Source: Sipunculus nudus (lineage: Eukaryota > Annelida > Sipuncula > Golfingiida > Sipunculidae). Taken from it: 64,000 bases of DNA. Below are positions 23,113 through 34,260 of this stretch, in pieces (position 1 is the first letter of the stretch; each line of letters opens with the position of its first letter). Location of the stretch: the NCBI GenBank assembly GCA_026874595.1, contig CM049314.1:68382300-68446299 (forward strand). Reading direction: 5' to 3'. The notes under the pieces are model-generated. The model searched no databases and was not told where the DNA came from. It saw nothing but the letters and a program-made list of their open reading frames with translations. Both the position numbers and the translations under genes were made by a program.

Positions 23113-26100
23113 AGGAGAAATCTGAATCCAGTCAAGTTTAGAACTTCTACAATTCAGTTCACGGTGGGAATCTAGTCTAAGTAAGATCACGATTGTAATC
23201 TGTCTAGGCCGACTTTAAATTTGACTGGTCCAGATTGCGATTGTGATGTGCACCAGGCCAAATCAAATCCTCCTTTAATCCTGGACTAGGCCAGTTCTAA
23301 TTTGGACTTGATTTCCTACGACATATAATTCACATATGTATGTATTAATTCACATATATATTTATTATATAATTCATATATATATGTATTCATTTACATA
23401 TTAACTTACTACTATGTTGATTCTTCTGTGTATGACGTGTTCTACAAATGTGCGCACGACTGCCAAATGCTGTTTTTCAACAGCATAAAGCAGAGCTGTC
23501 TTCTGAGTTTTCTGTAAGTACGTTAAAGCAAAATGCATATTACGAGATAAGTGGCTTAAAGTCGGGCATGCCTGAGGAAAAAGACTGGCGAATATTAGCT
23601 AAAGATAATCCCTTGAACCTTCTCTAAAAATATGTAAGAAAACGCCGATTTAAAGGTGCAAACGCTGTACATTTTGTTTATATCCATGTGTTTATAATAC
23701 GTTGGGGCTTGTCGGAATAATCCAAAAATCAAAGAAGGGAACCTGAGGACAAGTCAGACGTACTTGAATTTTGCAATAACGACCTTAAATAATCCTCACA
23801 TATATTATCAACAATCTCTGTTCATCAACATTTGCGCATATATCGTGCTAACTAACAGCTTGTAGATAAAATAAGGTCATACATATGTCAGAACGGCATA
23901 TTGCGAACATCTCAAAGCACTAATAACCTAAATATTATCAATATGTACGTTAATAAGCCAGACAGCACATAATTTCTATATATAAGACACGTTAAGACAG
24001 ATATTACTTTATCATCACAGCTGATATCGGCTCCTTCTTCTAACAATATCTGAACCGTTTCCTGATGGCCATTTGCAGATGCAAGTAACAACGCTGTCTT
24101 TCCTTCCTGTAAACGGTAAAATATGTTTCTGTTCTTAAGCTGAAGAAAAATAATTGGTGTGTATATAATGATCTTACTCCAAAGACAGGCCAGTGAATCA
24201 AACACACAAACAACACAATTGTATTGGGAGTAAATTCAATGTTCGTTGCTGAATCGTTAATCTTTCATGTAGCTAGCGATATATGATACATCATATTTCA
24301 TGACCATCCATTCAGCCTGTTAATAAACATGGTGAAACATGGTTTTGTCCCACAGTTTACAGAATTAAGAGACAGTCTATTCATCCATTCATGAGTTATC
24401 TGGCATTAGCATACAATTCTGCTGTGGCTGAGAAGTCCCACTCTGACATGGCAGTCTCAGCAAATTTGCTGTAGTGGTCCTTTGGTCCTGCTGCGTGCTT
24501 TATCCTCCCTCTTCTCGTTGGGGGGTTCTCTTTTTCTTCACCACTCTTCGTTCCTTTTTTTGACAGCACTTCCTGATTGGCTGAGGTTTTCGATAAGTGA
24601 TTAAAAGTGGTATACGTTAAGGTTGGCAGATTTCATATCTTGTACATTCGTTGCCGACATAATTGAAAAGCAGCTCTTGTTGGTTGGTATAACCTAGAGC
24701 AGGTGTTCCTTCTAGTGCACATGACCAAGTCACCGAAGACGCCTCGGGCACAACTCGAGCTGAAAGCTTAGGGGATTAAGTTTGCCCAGGACCTCACTGT
24801 TTGCATTTTCTCCAGATATGCTATTCTCTTGATTTATCGAAGGCACAGAAACTGGAAGCTCTCCTATCGGTAGTTTTCGCTTTCGGACTCAATATTATCC
24901 TTACATTGAGAGTTTCTACAAAATATGCCACGGTATATGCAACGAATCCGTTGCATCTTCTTTGACCGCCTGTTACTGCCTAACAACGCTGTCATACCTC
25001 AAATTGCTGAGGAAACAGGCCTGCTATACATAAAGGCTGATGTACTCGGGGTGCTCTCCGTAATGGTTGTTCCACACCCAAATGCTCAGTTTAAATATCA
25101 GTATCGAGTGGCAGTATGCTGATAATGGAACTTAACGAAAATACTCATTTTACCTCTCAACTCAGCCAAACGTATTTCTGGTACAGTTTCACTAAATAGC
25201 AAAGAGCAACCATCCAAGTTCCGATCAAATTTACCATGGAGCTCCTATTCAGAGCATGATTCCAGAGATATTCCTGATATCATGCACGTTTCTAACAAAT
25301 GTATTTCGCTGCTTAATAATTACAGTTAACGTGGTATAAATAATGGGACAGGTAAAGTTTGGGTAACAATTTTTCATAAAGCAAGTATTATACACCTAGT
25401 ACTATCTCAGAGATATATCGCAAAATTTCTACTGATCAGCTCCATCCTCTTGCCGGTTTTACTTTTGTTATCACAGAAATGTGACACAAAATACACAAAA
25501 AGTACAGTTTCCGCGCCAAGATCAGTGCATTTTGTGCTTAAATAGAACATGACCTTTAAAATAGTTACAAAACTCACGTGATCAGCGCCATCGATTTGGA
25601 TATCAACTCCATCTAAAAGTCTTGAGACCGTATCCTTGAGACCATATTCAGCTGCATACATTAATGCTGTTTTTCCATTCTGCAAATGTAAAAACATTCA
25701 TCGATGTTAATCAACAAGAATAGCGTAAAGCTTAAGACACCTTACTCGTATGCATTTGGACAATAAAACTCAAACTTAAGGTGGAAACGTAGTGAAAGAT
25801 GGTGCTCTGTGTAAGTGCACATTTACCTTTCGTCTAGTGTTTTATTAACAGATGACTACCCAAAAAAAGTGTCTTGGTAATAAAACAAGACACAAAGGTG
25901 GGGTATTATAACTTTGAGGTACTACTTATTTTCACAAAAGTCCATTTCTTTGTTTAAGTATAATTCTGGATTCGATAAACGTTTAGCAGTTGACAATAAA
26001 TCGATCGTGACACAATCCGTCAGTGATCATTTATTATTTTATCCAAGTGATAAGACTTGCTTGGTCAGTACAACTGCGATCTGCTCCCGAGTCCAACAAT

Positions 26101-26790
26101 CTTGAAACAGAGTCTTTGTGACCTTTCACTGCTGCTAGTATCAGAGCCGTTTTTCCATCCTTCAAAAAATGAAGCATATGTATGTTATCTAATGTTGAGC
26201 CATTAATTTACATGCGGGATTTAATTTTCCGTAAATCGAAACTGGGAACGGAATATTCTCTTTTCGTAGTAAATATATAAGACACCAATGCTCTCAATAA
26301 ATCAAACAAACCATAAACAATAATAGCGTAACAGTGTTTGTTTTTATTTCTATAACTCTAATCTTATTATCAATTATTTGTATGTTCTTGTCTGTATTAA
26401 AGATAAAAAGCTTATATCTTTGATTGAATTCCATTTTAAAATTCGTATTTCATGAAATGAAATGGAGCCAACGTTTAACCTAACAAAGCTAAAAGGTCTT
26501 TTTGTTCATCTTTTTTTTGAAAATTATAATTATAAATAACTGTTAAAAAATGCTTAAATAAATCTTTTCCATTTCTATATAATGCAAAATAATGATGTTT
26601 TTTTTTTACAAATTCCTCAACTATTTCCAAATAATTAATTACATACAACGATATATTCCATTTCAGATAAGATCCCTCTAGCCCAGAGAGGTTGAATTAC
26701 AATTATTGTTATTATTTTATCACACGCGGAGATGATCATTCAAATAAAAAGGCATCAATAATTTGGATAAAAGCGTATTTACATAAATAC

Positions 26791-26835
<45 letters not shown>

Positions 26836-26965
26836 GAAAACTTCATACCATGCATCTTGAATTAAGTGATGCTTCGTGTTTCATGAACTCAGTCAAGGCT
26901 TCAGTTGCGCCACACTCTGCTGCCCTCATCATCCCACCCATACCGTTCTGCCATATATATATATG

Positions 26966-27023
<58 letters not shown>

Positions 27024-27359
27024 AAAAGAAACAGAGACGTCTTTTAGATAGACTTACTTGTTTATTAACACACAAGCGTTTTAAGCGCACAGGCTTCTTC
27101 GTCAGGGGGTAATTCAAATTATTGATACTTTTTAATGTATTACATGAAGCATTGTTAAAGTAGATAGTCTGTAAAACTTTCAATACTTATGTTAATGTTA
27201 AGATTAAATTCAATTGAAGATTTTCATCACACATGTTTGTTAGACATTCGTTATGACACAGAACCCTTTGGTACAATTGCCAATCGTACCAGTAAAGATC
27301 ACAATTTCGATCTGTACTGGTACATTTGCCTATTGAACCAGATTGTGCCATTTGTACCA

Positions 27360-27413
<54 letters not shown>

Positions 27414-29553
27414 GAAAGGACAAAATCCATGAACTGTATTAACCAAAAGTTTACCTTGTATGGCTCGTTTAATTCAAATCTAGTGACCAACGGTTCCCCT
27501 GTAAGAGACATGATTACATTTTACAACTAGATAAAAATACATCCAAACGTCATCAAATTTTTCCGCGCCCAATGAGTAGGCGATTGATTTTACCAATAAT
27601 GATGGCTTATCGCTATTCTATTGTGAAAAGTGAGAAAAGTTTACTTGCTGAACTCTGGGTGATGAACCAGCAGGGTACCTTCTATTGCAGCAGTGTACAG
27701 GTCAGGAACGTTCACAATATCTGGCCAACACAATGTCAAACACTGAGCCAAAGCGCTGTACAGGGCTTTAGTCTTTGCCGCTATACGCAAAAGTTCACAA
27801 TCGCCCATACTGTGGCAGAGACACTGCAATGATATGCCGCTTTCAGAGAGCCGGATTTGCTTTGGCAATAAATGTTGAAATACCCGTCGCAATAAAAACA
27901 GCATCTGGCATCCTCTTGGCTCCAAAGAATCAATCTCTTGTTCAGGGCTCATAAAAGGTATATCTGATGATATCTCTGCTGTGTGTCCCATTATACTGCA
28001 TACATATTCCTTCATTTTGATTCTGCCCCAGTCTCCAAGGTTTTTCATAGCATCATTACCCTTGCTTTGCAGCTTACTATTTGCAACAACGCTGAATATC
28101 ACCTATATGAAAAACTTGTACGCATAATTTTTAATCTTTTATGATGTTCCGGTTATTAGAAATATATACCAGAATGCAATTGTACTTAAAATAATTTTTT
28201 AAAATGTTTAGGAGAAACGTAGCGGTTGTTATGTAATGTTACAGTCAATATGTAAAATCATTCAATTTGTAAATTGCCTGATATTTTCAGTAATTATACA
28301 AATTTTCTGACTCACTTGGGCACTTTTTTTATTTTTTTTTAAATTTTCCATCAATTTACGAATAGACTGAAATATTAATCAGTGATATACCAATGGAATA
28401 AGGTAACAAGGATTTAAATAATATTTCATTTATTTTATATACCTTGCTCTTACAAAACCTTATTGATTTTACATCATATTATTTTGCAGCTCAATAATTT
28501 ATTTGAAAAAAGCGTCCATCTGGCTTGATTCTGATTCTTGCAGAAATAATTATGTAATCATATAAGATTTGACCCCCTCCCTCGGTGCGGGAAAATTGTC
28601 ACAAATATCTTTCCAAATTTCAGCAATTTTGAAGCAAACTTGGTGTAAAATAACTGGGAATATTCTCGCTTCAGGAACCAACGACATATTAAATTGTTTG
28701 ACCTTAACCTAATTAGGGCTGCAAACGTCACCTAACGCCCCCCCCCCCCCCCCACACCCCATCCATCTCTTTGATCCGCCGCTGGTTATTTCACAATGAA
28801 ACTTTAAGTTCTTGTTTAAATTCTGGAAATCTGCATGCATCATTAAATTTGTGCTTTAATTATTGGGTTTCACAATGTCACGGAAAAAGGCGAATTCTGC
28901 CATATAATCAGCCATGGTTTAAAGCCAGTTATTTAGTTATTTCTGAAAGATACACAATATTTTAGAAAACTGTTAAACATACTTGTAAGTAACTCTATTT
29001 AAAGAAAAAAATTGCTTTCTATGATTTGTCAATATGGGGGGGGGGGGGGTAAAATATTATGTCCATCAACCCTCCCCCCCCCCCTTCCTATCGTCTACTG
29101 TTTTATTAACAGATGAGTACTCCACACTACCAGCCATCACAGTTTGACTCCAATCAAACTCATTAAAAGGTATAACTGTGATTAAACCCTACCCTTTGTA
29201 ACTACCTTAAAAATATCATAATCATGTATATGATAATAACAAGTATCTGTGGTTATCCGTCAACGCCCTACAATCTACATCATTCATTTCACATTTTATT
29301 GAACTTTTAAATGTTTTTTAATATTTATTTAACCAAAAGCTTGCATTTGACTTGATTCTCGTTTTTTCACTATATAGCAAAGATCTTACCATATGAGTTG
29401 TAAAAGAAAATATGCATATTTTATTATTTTATAATAGTCTGCATATTTCTACTATATGATTCTGGTTACCCCTTAGTCTGTGTATTTGAGTCTTATTTCC
29501 TGATCAGTATTCTTAATAAACAGATTGGAATGAAGAAACACGCATAAAGTTTA

Positions 29554-29606
<53 letters not shown>

Positions 29607-32600
29607 CTCTATCTACGAAGCGGCACTGTTTTACTCGTGTTAGTACGGTTTAGAGAACTCGTGTAAGTACTTTTTTGTGTAAATACGGAAATTCATATTT
29701 TGTACATAAAGAGAAGAAAGCCTACCTCAACTGGGATGTCAGAAGAAGTTTGCGCTACAATAGAAAAAGTATTTCAAGGAATACCCTCTCCGGATTCGAA
29801 TTATTTTGACAGACCACTCCCCATTTTAATAACTTTTCCTAGAAAAAACTTTACGAATGCCATAAAAATATTAAAAATGCAATTGTCGTTCAGGGTTCCT
29901 TGATACATGATCACCTAATTGCATTAAAATCATACAATTTAGAATTTTTTAAATACTTATACATGAAAATATATAGCTCTAAATAATATTAATAACTAAA
30001 CCTGTTTTTGGTAGCAGATCAGCATATCCCACAAGTGCTTTGTCTTCACTTTTCTGTATCTCTCCGACGATTTTATTTAGGAATTTTTCGTCCATATCTG
30101 TAAGGATCTGACCTTTCCTTGCTCGGGCTTTCAGTTGCTATTATATGTGTAGCAAAACATGAAGATCAAAATTATTTACCAATACGGCTGTGCAACATGC
30201 ATAAGTAATTTCTTTTTTTCCAAAGTATCTATTCGAATATTTAAATGCATGCCCTTTATCATCGTAGAAATATTCTTACAAAATTGCAAATGCAAGGGTA
30301 TACTTTACCAGTACTTTGGACTTTTCTGTCTTTGTAATAATCCCAGCTTTGATCAAAGATTTTATTAATGGTGTTTTAAGTACATCCAGGGTCTGTTGAA
30401 AGAAATGTCATGCAATCAAGATTTATAACTGTAAAACACCATGTCAATGTCCTGAGTGCTAATGTACGATTATAGGTTTCTTATGATAACAACACCGGTA
30501 CTTTGTCTAGCTTCATTCCTATGAACAGCGCTAAGCTTTCAATAAAGCAACTATAATCCCCAGATAAATATGTGAATTTGTTAGATATAACAAAAATGAG
30601 TCCAACCGAATATACCCTCAGACACAATATCTCGCAAATACTCAAGTAGGTAGAATCAAGTGCCGTAGTATTACCTCATGCTGTATAATCGTCTCTGGTG
30701 TGTCTGAAAATATATAATACCCAGGAAGTTTAAAGACTAAAATTAAATATTAGCGTTAATATAAATATCCAAATCGAACATTGATAGAATGAAACATATA
30801 ACATGTTTACATATATTATGTTATGTGCTGTTGATATATGCCATTAATACTGAAATAAAGTGTCAGACGACAACTTCTTTTCAAAGATATGTTTCCGACT
30901 TTATATTTGCACTGAGCAAGAGCTGAACGTCCATAAATGTCGATTTCCACGCTTCAGTTACCCGGCTGCCTTAGATATTTTGCCATGCTTTTATGGCCTC
31001 CATCCGGACTTTCCTGAAGACACTGTATGAACTGTTCAAATATATCCTCATTCTTCCCCATCATCAAATGTACGAAATCGGCGACCCTGTCCCTTCTTGC
31101 TTTGAGTTTCTTAACGGAATAACATGGATAATTATTAATATTCAGCGGATATTATCACAACAGTTAAGGAGATGTAAGGTGTTTTCAGTTAAAATATACA
31201 ATAAGGTTACATTTACTTATACTCTTGACGTCGATAAAAACAAATAATCTTTTTCCATTCCAAAGCATTTAGCGCATTTATTTTGATCCTTTTGTTTAAA
31301 GTTAGAGGCATTTCAGAGTAAAAGTCGTAATTTTATATGATATTTACATGTTTCTGTTTACCTCTACAATTATCCTTTCATTTCCATGAATAACTTGGCT
31401 TTCTACTAATGCATCAAGCAGTGATGTCGTCAGGTCGAGTCCACCGCACAATACCACCTGACAGCGCTTTATCTTTTCAATGTATTTTCTCCGACAGGGA
31501 TCATTACTTTTACCTGGAAGAAAACACTTTCTGGGCCACACCGTATATCACTTGTGCGCACATGTATCTATATTTCTATCAAATCAATCACACAGGCTGT
31601 AGAACATTAAGGGATTGCTGCTTGTACGATGAGATAATTCAGGTACATAATTAACGGCCTATGTGCACACATTTCACATGTGTATATTACTTTTAGGCGG
31701 TACATATTCCACCTAAATGGAAATGCGTAAATGTGATCACAAATTCCTGATGTTATTTATGAAATGTCAAAGATATAAACATCTTATCAGTAACCTGCAT
31801 CTTGTAGGAGATCTGCTGTTTGCTCATAGCCTCCTTCTCTCAAACATTGAAGGAAACGACCGAATTTTGCTCTGTCTCTCATACAGAGCAAATCGCACAG
31901 TACAGCCCCGTTCCTATTTTTTGGGTTTTTCGCCTGTAAAATAGCAAAAACAGCTCATGCAATTAATCCATTAGTACACATTACACGTCAATATATGATG
32001 CCTTTATACTTTTATACCACGGTTTTTAAAATATCATTAGTAACTTTTTTTCATAAATGAAGAATAAATGTATATATATAGATAATAATAATACTTTCCT
32101 TGAATTTCTTTTTTTCCTTTTTCGTTATCACCCCCGCATCCACAAGCGACTGCACAAAGCCTGTGTCATGTAAGTCTAGTGAGTACATCATGTGCCATTT
32201 GAAGGCATTGATTATAGTGACATGGAAACTGCTTCTCTCTTCTGCTTATGGAGAAAAATATTGAATGTAAACAGGCATCAGTTGCATTTTAGAAGTAAAT
32301 AAAACTGGTTGCAAAACAGAAGACATAAGATTTAGAAAAGCTACATTAATTAAGAGATTCACAATCTGGTCGAGTAACTCCTACTTATGGCATCTTTACA
32401 GATTAAGATTAATGCTAATTATCCATTCCCACCTTTTCAATTTCCCCGAGTAGCCATCATGCATTACTCTAATGGAATCTACAATTATATTTTTAAAAGT
32501 CATCTCAGAAGGCTGAGGGTTAACGTTTTTTGCAAAAGTATTTCCATTTCACAGTGAAGCAAAGGATGTTATTTACTATAATGTAATAAATAGCTCATTC

Positions 32601-32739
32601 ATATACTAGTAAATTAAATTCATCTATCTTCACCCCAACATGACCCCATGTTGATGTTTTATTGCATGTAGAGTCTAACAAATAATGTACCGATGTTCGG
32701 AGTCCTAGGTGCACGATCCAGGTGATCACTGGTTGCCAT
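20684..32739 (-). CDS. Gene B: CARD-CARD-CARD-like/ankyrin protein (multi-exon)
   Basis: This minus-strand paralog of gene A has 19 exons in the window. Exons 1-11 are 32691-32739, 32095-32244, 31795-31933, 31362-31513, 30962-31109, 30675-30703, 30309-30392, 30002-30137, 29726-29754, 27649-28102 and 27455-27498. Eight ankyrin exons follow, from 26849-26947 to 20684-20788. The sum is about 740 codons, plus a possible exon at 10604-10690. Domain order is CARD, CARD, CARD-like, unrecognised helical domain, ankyrin repeats. Phases agree at every junction except between exons 2 and 3, where one extra base in an A7 run breaks the frame. Two introns need GC donors. A cytosolic scaffold or sensor is inferred from the domains. 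Introns are rich in AT tracts and repeats. Confidence 0.8.
21637..21735 (-). CDS. Gene B ankyrin repeat exon 7
   Basis: The 99-nt exon encodes FGRFLFDAVRSHQDRIAELL, then LKHGADPNVVSSQ. It is a clear ankyrin repeat with an HGADPN turn. Donor GTAGGT. Confidence 0.85.
22512..22616 (-). CDS. Gene B ankyrin repeat exon 6
   Basis: The 105-nt exon encodes FERPFTAARRGGLHQVMQVF, then LDAEKYLYAVRPM. The AARRGGLHQV core fits an ankyrin repeat with a degenerate turn. Donor GTAAAG. Confidence 0.72.
22710..23110. repeat. (AT)n(GA)n tract and CTGACGA/GAAA element with AT tail
   Basis: An (AT)n(GA)n tract lies at about 22710-22780. At 22938-22965, CTGACGA is followed by a GAAGC/GCTTC stem with a 6-nt loop and then GAAA. 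The element ends in CTAACACGGCTATACC and an (AT)n tail (23059-23109). A related copy lies in reverse at about 27024-27115. The arrangement recalls hammerhead-like motifs of Penelope-like elements. Confidence 0.5.
23410..23511 (-). CDS. Gene B ankyrin repeat exon 5
   Basis: The 102-nt exon encodes KTQKTALLYAVEKQHLAVVR, then TFVEHVIHRRINIV. Helices fit an ankyrin repeat, but the GAD turn is missing. Donor GTAAGT. Confidence 0.75.
24008..24106 (-). CDS. Gene B ankyrin repeat exon 4
   Basis: The 99-nt exon encodes EGKTALLLASANGHQETVQI, then LLEEGADISCDDK. This is a canonical 33-residue ankyrin repeat with acceptor TTTACAG and donor GTAATA. Confidence 0.88.
24107..25577. other. Gene B intron with unidentified insert
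   Basis: Positions about 24440-25125 are less AT-rich than the flanks and have a 65-codon plus-strand ORF without recognisable motifs. It may be a decayed retroelement. No exon was supported. Confidence 0.3.
25578..25679 (-). CDS. Gene B ankyrin repeat exon 3
   Basis: The 102-nt phase 0/0 exon encodes NGKTALMYAAEYGLKDTVSR, then LLDGVDIQIDGADH. Donor GTGAGT, acceptor TTTGCAG. It is a good ankyrin match. Confidence 0.85.
26061..26159 (-). CDS. Gene B ankyrin repeat exon 2
   Basis: The 99-nt exon encodes DGKTALILAAVKGHKDSV, then SRLLDSGADRSCTDQ. The donor is GCAAGT directly after the expected 33rd codon; no GT alternative keeps the repeat length and phase. This is the second GC-AG intron of this gene. 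Confidence 0.8.
26160..26848. repeat. Gene B intron with (AT)n tract
   Basis: The intron is very AT-rich, with an (AT)n run at about 26791-26831. Nothing else was recognised. Confidence 0.7.
26849..26947 (-). CDS. Gene B ankyrin-type exon 1
   Basis: The 99-nt phase 0/0 exon includes GGMMRAAECGATEALTEF, a degenerate ankyrin repeat paralogous to gene A 1457-1555. The acceptor again lies beside an (AT)n tract. Confidence 0.75.
26950..27454. repeat. Gene B intron with two (AT)n tracts and CTGACGA element
   Basis: (AT)n tracts lie at about 26953-27020 and 27362-27410. A reverse copy of the CTGACGAAGAAGC element lies at 27024-27115. The homologous gene A intron also has two AT tracts. Confidence 0.8.
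27455..27498 (-). CDS. Gene B 44-nt exon
   Basis: Phase 1 to phase 0, acceptor TCTTACAG, donor GTAAAC. It encodes EPLVTRFELNEPYK, matching the 44-nt exon of gene A. Confidence 0.7.
27649..28102 (-). CDS. Gene B large exon: unrecognised helical domain
   Basis: The 454-nt exon runs from phase 0 to phase 1, with acceptor TTTCATATAG. It encodes about 151 residues including FLLRRVFQHLLPKQIRLSES and DCELLRIAAKTKALYSALAQ. It is strongly similar to gene A 3793-4234 in its C-terminal half. The donor must be GC (A then GCAAGT); a GT four bases on would break the phase with the next exon. Confidence 0.75.
28103..29725. other. Gene B intron with homopolymer runs
   Basis: A C-run lies at about 28738-28753. 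A G-run (about 29036-29049) faces a C-run (about 29075-29084) and could fold as a G:C hairpin. An (AT)n tract lies at 29559-29601. No exon was found. Confidence 0.6.
29726..29754 (-). CDS. Gene B linker exon, 29 nt
   Basis: Acceptor CTATTGTAG and donor GTAGGC; phase 1 to phase 0; encodes about QTSSDIPVE. It is needed to bridge exon 8 and the large exon, and its end resembles that of the gene A linker exon (SVE versus PVE). Confidence 0.45.
30002..30137 (-). CDS. Gene B exon 8: CARD 3-like, second half
   Basis: The 136-nt exon (same as gene A) runs from phase 0 to phase 1. It encodes DEKFLNKIVGEIQKSEDKAL, then VGYADLL, a degenerate CARD end. The donor GTTTAG is weak. Confidence 0.6.
30309..30392 (-). 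CDS. Gene B exon 7: CARD 3-like, first half
   Basis: The 84-nt phase 0/0 exon encodes LKTPLIKSLIKAGIITKTEK. It has the same L..L...G(V/I)IT..E pattern as gene A 5775-5858 and as the first halves of CARD 1. Confidence 0.65.
30675..30703 (-). CDS. Gene B 29-nt mini-exon
   Basis: Acceptor ATTTTCAG and donor GTAATA; phase 1 to phase 0; encodes about TPETIIQHE. Length, position and phase equal those of gene A 6228-6256. Confidence 0.6.
30962..31109 (-). CDS. Gene B exon 5: CARD 2, second half
   Basis: The 148-nt exon runs from phase 0 to phase 1. It encodes FVHLMMGKNEDIFEQFIQCL, then QESPDGGHKSMAKYL, a CARD end. The donor is GTAACT. It is 12 nt longer than the gene A counterpart. Confidence 0.8.
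31362..31513 (-). CDS. Gene B exon 4: CARD 2, first half
   Basis: The 152-nt exon runs from phase 1 to phase 0, with acceptor TTCTTCCAG and donor GTAAAC. It encodes RKYIEKIKRCQVVLCGGLDL, then TTSLLDALVESQVI, helices 1-3 of a CARD. Confidence 0.75.
31795..31933 (-). CDS. Gene B exon 3: CARD 1, second half
   Basis: The 139-nt exon runs from phase 0 to phase 1 after TTTTACAG. It encodes LCDLLCMRDRAKFGRFLQCL, then REGGYEQTADLL, a textbook CARD helix 4-6 pattern as in caspase-2 and CRADD type CARDs. Confidence 0.8.
32095..32244 (-). CDS. Gene B exon 2: CARD 1, first half, 1-nt excess
   Basis: The peptide has INAFKWHMMYSLDLHD and FVQSLVDAGVITKK, matching CARD helices 1-4 and gene A exon 7727-7890. 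An A7 run (32109-32115 as T on the plus strand) makes the exon 150 nt where phase requires 149. As assembled, splicing to exon 3 would meet a stop after six codons. This is either a real frameshift or a homopolymer error. Confidence 0.65.
32691..32739 (-). CDS. Gene B exon 1 with start codon
   Basis: The ATG at 32739-32737 sits in the good context ACCAAAATGG and opens MATSDHLDRAPRTPNI. The exon leaves in phase 1, exactly what exon 2 needs. The donor GTACAT is weak. The start is chosen for context and phase; no upstream in-frame alternative was assessed further. Confidence 0.5.
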
Positions 32740-33023
32740 TTTGGTAATGTTGTCGTTTTATGTCAATGGCTTACCAGAAAAGAAATACAAAGAAAACTAT
32801 TATGACAATGCAGTATTAAAGTAAATAGGTCAAGTAAAACAGCGCATGTATTATGGTGTAGTCAAAATGTTTATGCACATTAACAGGTCCATAATGAATA
32901 TGAAACTCTAGATCGCTTCTGACCAGAGATATATTTTCACGAAAGGGATCAAACGCGGGTCGCCAGCGGAGAAAACCAAGTATTTTACCCCTCGATCCTG
33001 ACCAGGGGCAATGTGACATTGGA

Positions 33024-33070
<47 letters not shown>

Positions 33071-33780
33071 TATCCTCCTGCTTGGAATGTCTGCTTCATA
33101 TGATCTATCCATCACAAATACCATCTATCGAATTCCACCACACAACCTTAAAGATCCTCATCGAAGCCAAGGACAAATTGGACTTTTAGCCAAGGTCATT
33201 GATTGCTGGACTGGCCACTTTTTAATCATACAAAAATTTTGCAATTCAGCAAAGAAAACACATCAAAAGACAAAAAAAAGTTTTCAAAGAGCCGCAATGC
33301 ATCCAAACTGAAGTGTCCTAACAATGTAAAAGAATATATCGACCTTCTTATTTTCATATTACATGTATAAGCTGTATAAGCGTGATGAACACAAATTTTG
33401 TAACGGAGATAACAAAAATCAGATTCTGTAACACTAGGCAGCGTGAAATGTCTAGGTGAATGAATAAAGAAGTCGGTGTTTTTTTTTAAAATAACCATAA
33501 TTTATTATTAAAACCACCCAAACATTACAATACACTAAATCAATACATTTATACAGTAAAACAGCGGTACAACAACAAATCAATACAATCGCACAGTAAA
33601 ATACACAAAGTGCGAAGTACCTGGATACCACCACCTTCACAACGAAAAGTTCTTTAAATGTATACTTTCGGAGGATTACAATCCAGTGTAAAGCACTTGT
33701 AACAATCCAGAAAGTAAACTGAAATCCAAATACACAAAATCAAGGGGAAACTTTGAAGAAAATCTATAATTACCTATAAT
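32740..33780. other. Region upstream of gene B
   Basis: This region should hold the gene B promoter. No TATA box or other element could be assigned. An (AT)n tract lies at about 33027-33063. ORFs overlapping it are repeat artefacts. Confidence 0.4.
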
Positions 33781-34260
33781 ATATTCTCAATTTTATAAGA
33801 ATAGATCGGGTTCATTGATTTTTGGTAGCGACATAGAAAACTTGGTCTTGTGGCCAAGCAAGCCTATATCTAACTGAAGGCTGCAGTAGTCTTCTTCAGC
33901 AAAACGGTTGTTTCAAATTCTGTAACATTGCACATAAATGATTCTTAGGTGGAATTTGTGCAAGTTTACTTTAATGAGAGTTGGCTGAATTATTGGACCT
34001 TTAACATGGGAGAACTGTGAAAAACTTTGGTAAGCAACACTAGTAGAATTTTTTGTATAAATAGACTGAGCTCTGCGGATGTATAAGCAAAGCTGTACAT
34101 GCGTCTTGAATAATTGGTGTCAATATCCAGCTTATGTGTAAGATAAATCCATGAATAAAATATATCTATATTCTTATTTTGTTTCATTAGGCATCTGTTA
34201 TTATTCTTAACATCTGATAATAAATCTTATGAATTAGTTGGCCGGATAAAAAGCATTATA
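33780..34260. repeat. Direct repeat, left copy (partner 37870-38320)
   Basis: It shares with 37870-38320 long blocks such as GGTTCATTGATTTTTGGTAG, AATATCCAGCTTATGTGTAA and AATCCATGAATAAAATATAT. The copies have the same orientation and have diverged, with small indels. Confidence 0.8.

Noticed and set aside
24925..25122. 65-codon plus ORF in a gene B intron
   Set aside because: No recognisable motif; it is probably part of a decayed insert.
26850..27511. ORFs rich in YIYIYI
   Set aside because: They are translations of (AT)n microsatellites; the same applies at 1559, 20213, 22670, 32816 and 41694.
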